Position numbers and translations under genes: made by a program. Below the pieces are notes generated by a model that did no database searches, was not told the DNA's origin, and saw only the letters and a program-made list of their open reading frames with translations. From Gammaproteobacteria bacterium (GTDB lineage Bacteria; Pseudomonadota; Gammaproteobacteria; SZUA-21), in the NCBI GenBank assembly GCA_003233075.1, contig QIKQ01000110.1, positions 1 through 5,749 of the forward strand: a stretch of 5,749 bases of DNA, read 5' to 3'. This document shows positions 1 through 5,627 of the stretch, one piece after another (within the stretch, counting starts at the first letter, position 1; each line of letters starts with the position of its first letter).

Positions 1-2065
1 GGCTAAAATCAGACAATTGTTTCCCCCTCATCCAATTTCGATATTCCTGCTCATTTATAACCAGTGATACTAATTTTGCTTGATTCTGTGTAATGACGTA
101 TGCAGCTCTAATCCATTGATTTAGTATATAAGTGACATAGACTTGATTTTTATTAAGCCTAGACTGAAAGTTGCTAATCGTATTAGCATTACCTACATTT
201 CTTTTTGCCATTGATAAACCCTGTACATCCTTGCGTAATTTTTTCAGTGTTGAATACATATTATCTATTCGTGTATGCATACTTAGTTCTATTTCAATTT
301 TTCTATTTCTAGCAGCATTCAAGCTTAAACTTACACGCTTATTTTGCAGATGATAGATTAATCGATTCAATCTACTTAATAAAATAGTTCGACTACTCGG
401 GTGAATTGTATTAACCGTACGAAAATCTAGTTGACCTCGCACCGCAAAATATTCTATTACACTAAAAGCCTCCTTATTTAATTTTTCTAATTTCTCGTCC
501 CGAGCATCATTCATATGAACTAATAGCAATTGTAAATACAAAGACTTCAATTCCTCTAAATCAAATGAGACAAAAATTATTTCTTTACTAAGGGATTTTT
601 TAATTTGATCATAACTTCCTACCGAATCTCTAAATAACTGATACGCTTTTCTAACCGAATCCAAGGCATTTTTTGTCTGGCCAAGCTTAAATTCTATTTG
701 AGCTCGACGAAATGTATAAACTGACGAAATTTTAGTCCTGATTGGGTGCATTGCATTAAAAAAATCCTCAATGTCCTGGTAGTTATTAATAAGTTTATGG
801 TGATTTTTGAGTTTGTGATTTGCCGCGATATTGATCTGAATTATATCTAGAATATATCTTCTAGAGGGCATCGATAAATCTTTAATCTTATATAATTTTA
901 AAGGCAAGCATTGCCTTATCACACTTTTATATTGCTTCGCGTAATAAAGCTTAAGACAGGAAATATATAATGAAATATGCTTATCCTTCAATGCTAAGCT
1001 AAGTTTCGCCAAAATTTTTAACACCTCATTTATTTCTGAGTTGTTCTTCAGCTTGACGTAAATTCGTAATAAACCAAGATTAGCCTGTATTTTAGTGTAA
1101 GAAGTATAATTCTGCTTATTCGCAAGTCGAGATGCCATCAGATAATACATCAAAGATTTATCATGCTGCCCCATAATTTTATAGGCGTCAGCTATCTTCT
1201 TTACAATAAAGTATTTAGTTTTCGACCGAGACTTTACTTCTAGTCGATCTAGCGCTTTAGTGTAGTATTTTATTGCCAAGCTGAATTGCGTCTTATTAAA
1301 ATATAAGTCGCCAAATAATTTCGATATTAAGTGGCTCCGACCTCGCTCAATCTCAACTCTTTTAGCGCTATCCCTCAGCTTAATTAATATTTTTAAAGCC
1401 TCTTTCTCATCTCGCTGTAAAATTTTAGTTCCAGCCAAATCAATTAGTACTCGACTAGTCAATATGTGATCTTTTCCATATCGAACGCTAAGATACTGCT
1501 TCATTTCTTGATAGTAATACTCGGCCATTTTATAGTTACTAATATATTTATAGTAACTCGCCAAAAAAGCCACAACTTCTAAATACAAATCCGGATAATA
1601 TTGCGAATATCTACTAATTATTTGGTAGGACTCTAACGCAAGTTTTAATGTCAATTGATATAATTTTTTACTTTGCTTTAGACGGGCGTAGGCCATAAGA
1701 ACTTTTGCAGCAAAAACAGAATTATTTTTTGATGCGGCATTTAATTTATACAAGGCATTTGTGCAGTATTGATCTGCTACCTCTAAATTACCTAATTTTC
1801 GATGTACTCGGCATAAGGCTAAATAGATATTTGTTTTGTGCTGCCAATGCAACTTAAGTGTTTTTGCTGTACGGCTAGCTTGATTGAAAGAAACCAATGC
1901 CTGAGTAAATTTTTTCTCGAACTCGAAGCTTTCTCCTTGCCGATAAAACACATACCAAGAAAAAGACTTAGCTTTTTTAGTAGCCGCCACAGTGAGTAAA
2001 CTATTGCTCACAAATAACAGTACAATAAATAATTTCAGCATTCTTGATCTAACAACTATTGTCAT
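1..2065 (-). CDS. Exported TPR-repeat protein with C-terminal CHAT (caspase-like) domain, partial (3' end beyond the window)
   Basis: The frame is open from the ATG at 2065 to the window edge: 688 codons with no stop. Residues 1-28 look like a Sec signal peptide (basic RSRMLK, hydrophobic core, V-A-A before T29). TPR-like helical pairs follow at about 38-70, 78-111, 161-195, 202-236, 245-277, 284-316 and 447-481. Several keep canonical spacing, e.g. G252/Y255/A264/Y268/A271 and A292/Y295/G299/Y308/A311. Residues 502-548 (LEELKSLYLQLL, then EAFSVIEYFAVRGQL) match the segment that commonly precedes CHAT domains, of the type AFxxxExxRARxL. Residues 635-688 (NKNQVYVTYIL, AAYVITQ) match the opening strands of CHAT. 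The His and Cys of the catalytic dyad would lie beyond the window, so activity cannot be judged. An in-frame TAA upstream (about 2106) rules out an earlier start. A second ATG at 2041 (residue 9) would also give a signal peptide, and neither start has a strong Shine-Dalgarno. CHAT proteins are caspase-like proteases or scaffolds; the substrate here is unknown. Confidence 0.85.
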   Translation of the reverse strand, partial: MTIVVRSRMLKLFIVLLFVSNSLLTVAATKKAKSFSWYVFYRQGESFEFEKKFTQALVSFNQASRTAKTLKLHWQHKTNIYLALCRVHRKLGNLEVADQYCTNALYKLNAASKNNSVFAAKVLMAYARLKQSKKLYQLTLKLALESYQIISRYSQYYPDLYLEVVAFLASYYKYISNYKMAEYYYQEMKQYLSVRYGKDHILTSRVLIDLAGTKILQRDEKEALKILIKLRDSAKRVEIERGRSHLISKLFGDLYFNKTQFSLAIKYYTKALDRLEVKSRSKTKYFIVKKIADAYKIMGQHDKSLMYYLMASRLANKQNYTSYTKIQANLGLLRIYVKLKNNSEINEVLKILAKLSLALKDKHISLYISCLKLYYAKQYKSVIRQCLPLKLYKIKDLSMPSRRYILDIIQINIAANHKLKNHHKLINNYQDIEDFFNAMHPIRTKISSVYTFRRAQIEFKLGQTKNALDSVRKAYQLFRDSVGSYDQIKKSLSKEIIFVSFDLEELKSLYLQLLLVHMNDARDEKLEKLNKEAFSVIEYFAVRGQLDFRTVNTIHPSSRTILLSRLNRLIYHLQNKRVSLSLNAARNRKIEIELSMHTRIDNMYSTLKKLRKDVQGLSMAKRNVGNANTISNFQSRLNKNQVYVTYILNQWIRAAYVITQNQAKLVSLVINEQEYRNWMRGKQLSDFS

Positions 2066-2139
2066 TATGCCTGTATATTCTTCATCGAAGTAGCCCGTGC
2101 TGCTTTAAGTTTATGTAAATAAGCGTTAAACAACAACAT

Positions 2140-2166
2140 TGATATCTATATATTATCGCGATATCA
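2140..2166. repeat. Inverted repeat, candidate operator (TGATATC-N13-GATATCA)
   Basis: Perfect 7-base arms, TGATATC at 2140-2146 and GATATCA at 2160-2166, are separated by 13 bases. A 10-base palindrome, TATCGCGATA (2154-2163), overlaps the right arm. The repeat lies about 75-100 bases upstream of the TPR-CHAT start, where a repressor or activator could act. The DNA is AT-rich and short arms arise by chance, so binding is only a suggestion. Confidence 0.3.
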
Positions 2167-2216
2167 TCAGTAAATATTGACTAATTTGTGGTCTATGAAG
2201 AAATTGAATTCTAGCC

Positions 2217-2240
2217 CTTATAATCTGAATTTATTATAAG
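2217..2240. repeat. Inverted repeat CTTATAAT-N8-ATTATAAG, candidate operator or paired -10 boxes
   Basis: Perfect 8-base arms (2217-2224 and 2233-2240) surround an 8-base spacer. Each arm contains TATAAT, one on each strand. It could be a regulator site, a cruciform-prone element, or two -10 hexamers pointing in opposite directions. It sits 84 bases before the start of the plus-strand gene at 2324. No trailing T-run makes it a terminator. Confidence 0.3.
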
Positions 2241-2310
2241 CTTGCTAATAAATAGATTGGATAACCGTCAAAGCAAAACTCAGTTAATATAGAGAACAAC
2301 ACATTAAAAT

Positions 2311-2314
2311 AGGA
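2311..2314 (+). promoter_or_regulatory. Shine-Dalgarno AGGA for the gene at 2324
   Basis: AGGA lies nine bases before the ATG at 2324, a workable spacing. It supports this ATG as the start of the small basic exported protein. Confidence 0.6.
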
Positions 2315-2323
2315 AATTACACC

Positions 2324-2689
2324 ATGAAGGGTACCTTATTTTCTACGCAGCACATAATTATAATGATCGTCTTAGCTTGCTTTCTTGTTGCACCAATTTA
2401 CAGTTATGTTTATGCTAAAGACACGAACATAAAATCAATAAATATCCTCAATAAATATGGATTCGATACTTGGGCTTTAGGCAATTCAGAATGTAAGAAA
2501 ATCAAAAAATCCTTGTTTAAACATTTACGCAAATGCGTTGCACAAGGAAAGAAAAGAACTTCAGCTGGGAAACACACGCAATATAAATGTCTGTTTAAAA
2601 ATAAATCGCGCGCAGGTGAATTTCTTATTTACAGCTCAAGGAAAGTTTGCACGCAAGTTCTCAATGCAACCTATTTAGAAGGCAACTAA
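2324..2689 (+). CDS. Small exported highly basic protein with four cysteines, unknown function
   Basis: The product has 121 residues and I do not recognise a family. Residues 1-31 form a Sec signal peptide: a basic start (MKG), a long hydrophobic stretch IIIMIVLACFLVA, and Y-V-Y-A before K32. The mature part of about 90 residues has roughly 20 Lys/Arg against 5 Asp/Glu, so it is strongly cationic. It holds four cysteines (C57, C71, C89, C109), enough for two disulfides after export. Most of the lysines lie at 58-94, in runs such as ECKKIKKSLFKHLRKC. AGGA precedes the ATG and a hairpin with a T-run follows the stop. It is divergent from the TPR-CHAT gene and convergent with the lipoprotein gene, so it appears monocistronic. 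Cationic cysteine-bonded secreted proteins may bind nucleic acid, lipopolysaccharide or membranes, or act as toxins; nothing here chooses between these. Confidence 0.75.
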   Translation: MKGTLFSTQHIIIMIVLACFLVAPIYSYVYAKDTNIKSINILNKYGFDTWALGNSECKKIKKSLFKHLRKCVAQGKKRTSAGKHTQYKCLFKNKSRAGEFLIYSSRKVCTQVLNATYLEGN

Positions 2690-2698
2690 AACGACGCT

Positions 2699-2713
2699 AC
2701 AGGCATCGCCTGT
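2699..2713. other. Short GC-rich hairpin after the basic-protein gene
   Basis: ACAGGC (2699-2704) pairs perfectly with GCCTGT (2708-2713) across a three-base ATC loop, nine bases after the stop codon at 2689. There is no T-run directly behind it on either strand. It may be an mRNA 3'-end stabiliser, or a weak aid to termination together with the hairpin at 2722. Confidence 0.45.
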
Positions 2714-2721
2714 TAAATAAC

Positions 2722-2749
2722 TTAACTCACTAATTTGAGTTAATTTTTT
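2722..2749 (+). terminator. Intrinsic terminator of the basic-protein gene, overlapping the 3' end of the convergent lipoprotein gene
   Basis: TTAACTCA (2722-2729) pairs perfectly with TGAGTTAA (2736-2743) over a six-base loop, followed by six T's (2744-2749) on the plus strand. The stem is only eight base pairs and AT-rich, so efficiency may be modest. Its loop and right arm are the last codons and the TAG stop of the minus-strand lipoprotein gene. On the minus strand the bases after the hairpin (GTTATTTAAC) are not a clean T-run. Confidence 0.6.
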
Positions 2750-3002
2750 CAATCGTCAAACAATTAGGATATTCGGGATGACCATTGCAAAATAATCGCG
2801 CGTATTTCCAAGCTTCGCTTTTATTTTTCTTTTGTACTTGCCAATATTCATAGGTATAAGTTTTTGATATCGCATCTGACTGTAATGAATTTACAGGATC
2901 AACACTATTTGCTAATTTTTCTTGCCAATCGATATTGACCTGGCATGCGGCGAAAATGAATATGCTAATAAGTAAAAACGGACGAAAAATTACTCTAAGC
3001 AC
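2730..3002 (-). CDS. Small lipoprotein with two mature cysteines, faintly EexN-like
   Basis: The product has 90 residues, starting at GTG (3002-3000). This start follows a perfect AAGGAG by six bases and gives a textbook lipoprotein signal, MLRVIFRPFLLISIFIFAAC, with C20 as the lipidated residue. The frame is open further upstream to a GTG at 3062, but that would bury the signal behind a charged leader. The -3 lipobox position is Phe instead of the usual Leu. The mature 71 residues begin CQVNIDW. They end in a segment with YEYW, EAWKYAR and FCNGHPEYPNC, where C72 and C81 could form a disulfide. The ending, a Cys followed closely by a proline-containing turn and N-C, recalls small entry-exclusion (EexN-type) lipoproteins, but the similarity is weak. 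With Q at +2 after the lipidated Cys, outer-membrane sorting is expected if the host is a gammaproteobacterium. Function unknown. Confidence 0.75.
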   Translation of the reverse strand: MLRVIFRPFLLISIFIFAACQVNIDWQEKLANSVDPVNSLQSDAISKTYTYEYWQVQKKNKSEAWKYARLFCNGHPEYPNCLTIEKINSN

Positions 3003-3305
3003 CGTGCGCTCCTTTATTTTATTTTCTATCACTATTTTGTGTTTTTTTTGTGCATAAATCACTTACTAAGTTTTTATGCTTCTTATTTAAGGGTACCTCT
3101 AAAAGTAGATCCCTTGTTAGACCCTAGTGCTGTTTAAGTTTATTTAGTATCTCACTTAATGCCAAACAATATTATCACAATACGCAAAATTTAAGCATGA
3201 TTGTAGCATAGAATCACGATTGATAGACATTTCTGATTTAAATTGGTGGATTGCAGCTCGAATAAAAATACAAGTCTTGGACGCCTTAACTAACTAAAAT
3301 GTCAA
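3003..3305 (-). promoter_or_regulatory. Non-coding region upstream of the lipoprotein gene, with a possible extended -10
   Basis: I find no gene in these 303 bases; the small frames are under about a dozen codons. On the minus strand TGT-GATAAT (3179-3171) fits an extended -10 element (TGn plus five of six bases) without a good -35. It would give a leader of about 160 bases before the lipoprotein. That leader contains an imperfect stem, with AAGGG near 3089 pairing with CCCTT near 3111 and an internal TCTA/TAGA pairing. No clear terminator follows the stop of the START-like gene at 3306. Confidence 0.3.
3009..3014 (-). promoter_or_regulatory. Strong Shine-Dalgarno AAGGAG that decides the GTG start of the lipoprotein
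   Basis: On the minus strand AAGGAG is followed by CGCACG and then GTG at 3002-3000. This six-base spacing is optimal. It fixes the start 20 codons inside the longest open frame and places the lipobox Cys at residue 20. Confidence 0.85.
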
Positions 3306-3992
3306 TTATTGCGAATTTTTTTCAAATATTCGAAACATTTTACGTATATCTGATTTTAGACGTAATTTTGATATTAAATGTACTAGCGATGGTGGAATTG
3401 AAGTATTTAATTTAGTGGACGTATAGTAGCGAACATAAATCATTGGCTTGCCGTTTTTTGATTTTTGTTGTAACGTTTCTATATAAAAATTGCCATGCAT
3501 ATTTCTAAACGCAGGTTTATTACCATATTTATTATTTAATTTTTTGCTGCCAAGATCAGCTTTAGGTGGGCAAGTCACGAGCTTCCAAAAGACAGCTTTA
3601 AACTTAAGGTTAGTCTCAACCATAGTCCGAATGCAATGTTTTGACTTAACGCCTAAAATACTTAACCAATTCCACACTAAAAATTCCGCTTTACTTTTAC
3701 GTCCAATAATTCTAACTGCCTTTAACGTAGGCATACCCCAGGAAGTATAATTGTTATAGCTTGTGATCGCATTTACAAACCGCTCACTTGATCTTTCAAA
3801 AACAGCTGAACTGTCAACAAACATTAAATAAGCTTGTCTTGTCGACTTCACTTGAATCGCCTTGGATTTAGTGAGCGCCGCAATGCTGACTGTGCTATCA
3901 CGACTTAATTTGTAATTCAAATCATCAGCAAGCAAATTAGTATTGGCAATAATTAGCGCGAATAGAATTAATGTTCTAATAAAAAAAACCAT
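3306..3992 (-). CDS. Exported START/SRPBCC-like (lipid-binding fold) protein
   Basis: The product has 228 residues from the ATG at 3992. A TTG at 4004 would add four residues, and neither start has a clear Shine-Dalgarno. Residues 1-22 are a Sec signal peptide (MVFFIR, a hydrophobic core, L-L-A before DD). The rest reads like a START/SRPBCC domain: an opening V-K-S-T-R-Q-A strand, then SERFVNAITSYNNYTSWGMP (about 69-88), which fits the helix and Y-x-x-W turn typical of the fold. The domain ends in IYVRYYTSTKL, SIPPSLVHLISKLRLKSD and a basic helix (185-225), as in START proteins with a conserved P-x-x-L near the C-terminal helix. Two cysteines (C120, C141) could form a disulfide after export. 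Periplasmic START-like proteins probably bind or carry hydrophobic ligands; the ligand here is unknown. It lies 45 bases downstream of a strong terminator, so it probably has its own promoter or depends on read-through. The fold call is from pattern only. Confidence 0.75.
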   Translation of the reverse strand: MVFFIRTLILFALIIANTNLLADDLNYKLSRDSTVSIAALTKSKAIQVKSTRQAYLMFVDSSAVFERSSERFVNAITSYNNYTSWGMPTLKAVRIIGRKSKAEFLVWNWLSILGVKSKHCIRTMVETNLKFKAVFWKLVTCPPKADLGSKKLNNKYGNKPAFRNMHGNFYIETLQQKSKNGKPMIYVRYYTSTKLNTSIPPSLVHLISKLRLKSDIRKMFRIFEKNSQ

Positions 3993-4036
3993 ATTATCGA
4001 TCAATTCGTTTGTTTTTAATATTTCGGCAGGAAAGT

Positions 4037-4068
4037 AAAAAGGCTAACATAAAAATGTTAGCCTTTTT
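4037..4068. terminator. Strong bidirectional intrinsic terminator
   Basis: A perfect 14-base-pair stem has AAAAAGGCTAACAT (4037-4050) on its left, an AAAA loop (4051-4054) and the complementary arm ending in TTTTT (4055-4068). Because the stem base is A-run/T-run, it reads as hairpin plus U-tract on both strands. On the minus strand it ends the Pro-rich protein gene, whose stop is at 4099, about 30 bases earlier. No plus-strand gene feeds into it. Confidence 0.92.
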
Positions 4069-4098
4069 AAAACTTCAGTCGTTAACTTTATGTACTAA

Positions 4099-4452
4099 TT
4101 ATCTTATTCGAGCTGTTCTTCGAGGTGCCCGATACGGACAAGGTGCTGGCTCTGGATCTCTTACTACAGTCGGTCGTTCAACTGGAACAGTACGAGGCCT
4201 AGGTAAATCTCCAACTGTTGGCAGAAGAATATCTGGGGCCGCAGCAATCTGAGGTCTTGAAAACTGCTGAATTCCGGGGCCTTCTGGTATTTCTACTTCA
4301 GCCGTAAAAGTACTTGGCGTGCCAGTTTTTTGTATAACGTCGAGTGTTACCTCATCTGGTGATGGCATACCATCTGCCCAACTAACAATCACTGCCAAAA
4401 ACAAACACAAAAATAAACCTAACTGAGATACTGATCTGGATAATGATTTCAC
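4099..4452 (-). CDS. Small exported proline-rich protein, unknown function
   Basis: The product has 117 residues from GTG at 4452-4450. A GAGGAA sits five bases upstream, and this start gives a clean Sec signal: MKSLSRSVSQ, then a hydrophobic LGLFLCLFLAVIV, then S-W-A before D27. An ATG at 4527 is in frame, but it lacks a Shine-Dalgarno and would place 25 extra residues before the signal. The mature 91 residues hold 17 prolines. An acidic first half (MPSPDEVTLDVIQ, TAEVEIPEGPG) passes into a Pro/Arg-rich tail (LPRPRTVPVERP, then PAPCPYRAPRRTARIR). There is one mature Cys, in PCPY. Such a composition suggests an extended, unstructured envelope or extracellular segment that could span the periplasm or bind a partner. 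The gene is richer in G+C than its neighbours. It ends at the strong terminator at 4037-4068. Confidence 0.7.
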   Translation of the reverse strand: MKSLSRSVSQLGLFLCLFLAVIVSWADGMPSPDEVTLDVIQKTGTPSTFTAEVEIPEGPGIQQFSRPQIAAAPDILLPTVGDLPRPRTVPVERPTVVRDPEPAPCPYRAPRRTARIR

Positions 4453-4457
4453 TGTGA

Positions 4458-4463
4458 TTCCTC
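4458..4463 (-). promoter_or_regulatory. Shine-Dalgarno GAGGAA that decides the GTG start of the Pro-rich protein
   Basis: On the minus strand GAGGAA is followed by TCACA and then GTG (4452-4450). It selects the GTG that starts directly at the signal peptide, over the upstream ATG at 4527. Confidence 0.75.
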
Positions 4464-4636
4464 GCTCCAATTTTCCGTCAACTGACTTAAAACAGTTTGT
4501 AATTATATTTTGAATGAGAATAAACATTTTTATTTTCTGTTAAGAATAACTCTTAAACCATTCTGATGAGTTACTGTTTATTCTTCTGTTAGATAAATAA
4601 TACCCTTATTTTCAAAATCTGCAAGTCCTTAATTTT

Positions 4637-4661
4637 CGTGTAAATATTTCCCATTTACTCG
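4637..4661. repeat. Imperfect dyad CGTGTAAAT-N7-ATTTACTCG, candidate operator
   Basis: Arms of nine bases (4637-4645 and 4653-4661) match in eight of nine positions, with a T/T mismatch at the third pair. The total span of 25 bases and its place between divergent genes suit a dimeric regulator. The arms are AT-rich, so chance is a real alternative. Confidence 0.3.
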
Positions 4662-4859
4662 TAAAAAATCGTTGAAATAGGACCTAAATATTTCGACCAC
4701 AGCCTAAATTTAAGTCGCTGTTTTTGTTTCTATTTCTACATGCCTAAGTAATAGGGACAAAAGAAGATCAAAGAGTGTAAACAAATATCTATATTCCGTG
4801 ACATAGTTAAAGTTGGCAATTTAGTTGCAGCCTAATTCTTAATATCCTTATCTATATTA

Positions 4860-5627
4860 ATGTTTACTTATATGCTTAATCTCTTTAAAAAAATAAGTTA
4901 CTTAGATGATTTTGATCTGCATCGCTTAGTAATAGAATTTCGTCTAACGAAAAAACAACTCGACAAAAATTTTTACTTGCAAAAGATATCTCTGCTAACG
5001 CCCGGCAATAATCTTTTCGACTCTCAAACAAACTTGCCAAGTGAAATTGCCATCAATGTTTTAGAAAAAATTAGATCTCATTTCGGAATGCACAACTGGT
5101 CTTGCAAGCTGGCTAGCCAACTGCATGCTTCACAAGTCGAAATGCAAAATGACGACTCAACTTTAGTTTTTGTTAAGGAATTATCTGCTGAAAATAATCT
5201 TAACGAATTTCATAATGATAAAAATCATAATGTGACTATTAGCATCCATCCTGAAATCATCAATAATCCGCTAACGATGGCGAATCTATTCGCGATGGAA
5301 TTATCACGCTGCCTTTTTTATGCCACTGTCGATTCTGATTTGAGCCATAACTTAAAACCCGAATACAATATCGATTTAATTTCCATATTAATGGGCTGCG
5401 GAATATTTCGTTGCAATACTCTGTATCAGAAAAATAAAAGTAAAGCAGATAGTTATTATGATAATAAACCCAGGGGCATGACATTAAGCGAATTAATTTT
5501 CGGCCTGGCCTTATATACCAAGCTAAATTCTATTCCTCATCAATCAATTGAGACCTACTTAAAACTTCAATTGCATAAAGAGTATCGGCATGCATTGTTG
5601 CAAACCGCAAAAATCGATTTTGCATGA
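4860..5627 (+). CDS. Zinc-metallopeptidase-like protein with a degenerate HExxH motif (probable pseudoenzyme)
   Basis: The product has 255 residues, with no signal peptide or membrane segment, so it is probably cytoplasmic. The middle reads like a HExxH peptidase family: VTISIHPEIINNPLTMANLF (125-144) leads into MELSR (146-150), exactly where such proteins have HEL[GS]H. It is followed by EYNIDLISILMGCGIFRCN (168-186), which matches the family's E-x-x-TDL-x-x-x-x-x-G-x-G-x-F-x-x-N block, and by LSELIFGLALYTKL (209-222), like its LSExxxGxALxxxL tail. The first and second zinc His are Met and Arg here, while Glu147 remains, so zinc binding and catalysis are probably lost. The N-terminal region has LPSEIAINVLEKI and MHNWSCKL, the latter like the usual 'mG-x-x-W-x-C-x-L' strand. 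There is no good Shine-Dalgarno at ATG 4860 or at ATG 4872 (residue 5); an in-frame TAA lies just upstream. The stop overlaps the next possible start in ATGA. The family match is from memory of the pattern, not a search. Confidence 0.75.
   Translation: MFTYMLNLFKKISYLDDFDLHRLVIEFRLTKKQLDKNFYLQKISLLTPGNNLFDSQTNLPSEIAINVLEKIRSHFGMHNWSCKLASQLHASQVEMQNDDSTLVFVKELSAENNLNEFHNDKNHNVTISIHPEIINNPLTMANLFAMELSRCLFYATVDSDLSHNLKPEYNIDLISILMGCGIFRCNTLYQKNKSKADSYYDNKPRGMTLSELIFGLALYTKLNSIPHQSIETYLKLQLHKEYRHALLQTAKIDFA

Larger units (their letters stand above)
2066..2323. promoter_or_regulatory. Divergent intergenic region between TPR-CHAT gene and basic secreted-protein gene
   Basis: These 258 bases hold no gene that I can support. 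They must carry the start signals of both divergent genes. A perfect TATAAT lies on the plus strand at 2219-2224 and another on the minus strand at 2238-2233. Neither has a convincing -35 box at 16-18 bases, so I do not assign a promoter. Two perfect inverted repeats, listed separately, are the most notable structures. Confidence 0.5.
4453..4859. promoter_or_regulatory. Divergent intergenic region between the Pro-rich gene and the pseudo-metallopeptidase gene
   Basis: These 407 bases show no believable gene beyond an unlikely 5' extension of the Pro-rich frame to 4527. They must hold both divergent promoters. A minus-strand TATTAT at 4602-4597 is a possible -10 with a poor -35 (TTGCAG). AAGAATAA (4542-4549) and TTATTCTT (4578-4585) form an 8-base inverted repeat in the probable leader of the Pro-rich gene. 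CTGTTA-like blocks at about 4536 and 4585 give a loose direct repeat. I cannot name a plus-strand promoter for the gene at 4860. Confidence 0.4.

Noticed and set aside
171..353. Plus-strand open frame of 60 codons with a hydrophobic look
   Set aside because: It lies fully inside the TPR-CHAT gene on the other strand, has no Shine-Dalgarno, and its hydrophobicity is the expected mirror of Lys/Asn-rich codons.
2327..3098. Shared 10-mer AAGGGTACCT near 2327 and 3089
   Set aside because: Several such pairs are expected by chance in a window of this size; the flanks do not match.
3300..3305. Perfect TTGACA on the minus strand just before the stop of the START-like gene
   Set aside because: No -10-like hexamer occurs 15-19 bases downstream, so it is not supported as a promoter.
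3490..3750. Plus-strand open frame of 86 codons
   Set aside because: It is antisense to the START-like gene, which has a signal peptide and fold pattern; no ribosome site or family resemblance.
4010..4252. Plus-strand frame with a Gly/Arg-rich C-terminus
   Set aside because: It crosses the strong terminator and is antisense to the Pro-rich gene; Gly-rich sequence is what Pro codons give when read backwards.
5260..5484. Minus-strand open frame of 74 codons
   Set aside because: It is antisense to the middle of the peptidase-like gene, over its best-conserved block, and has no start signal.
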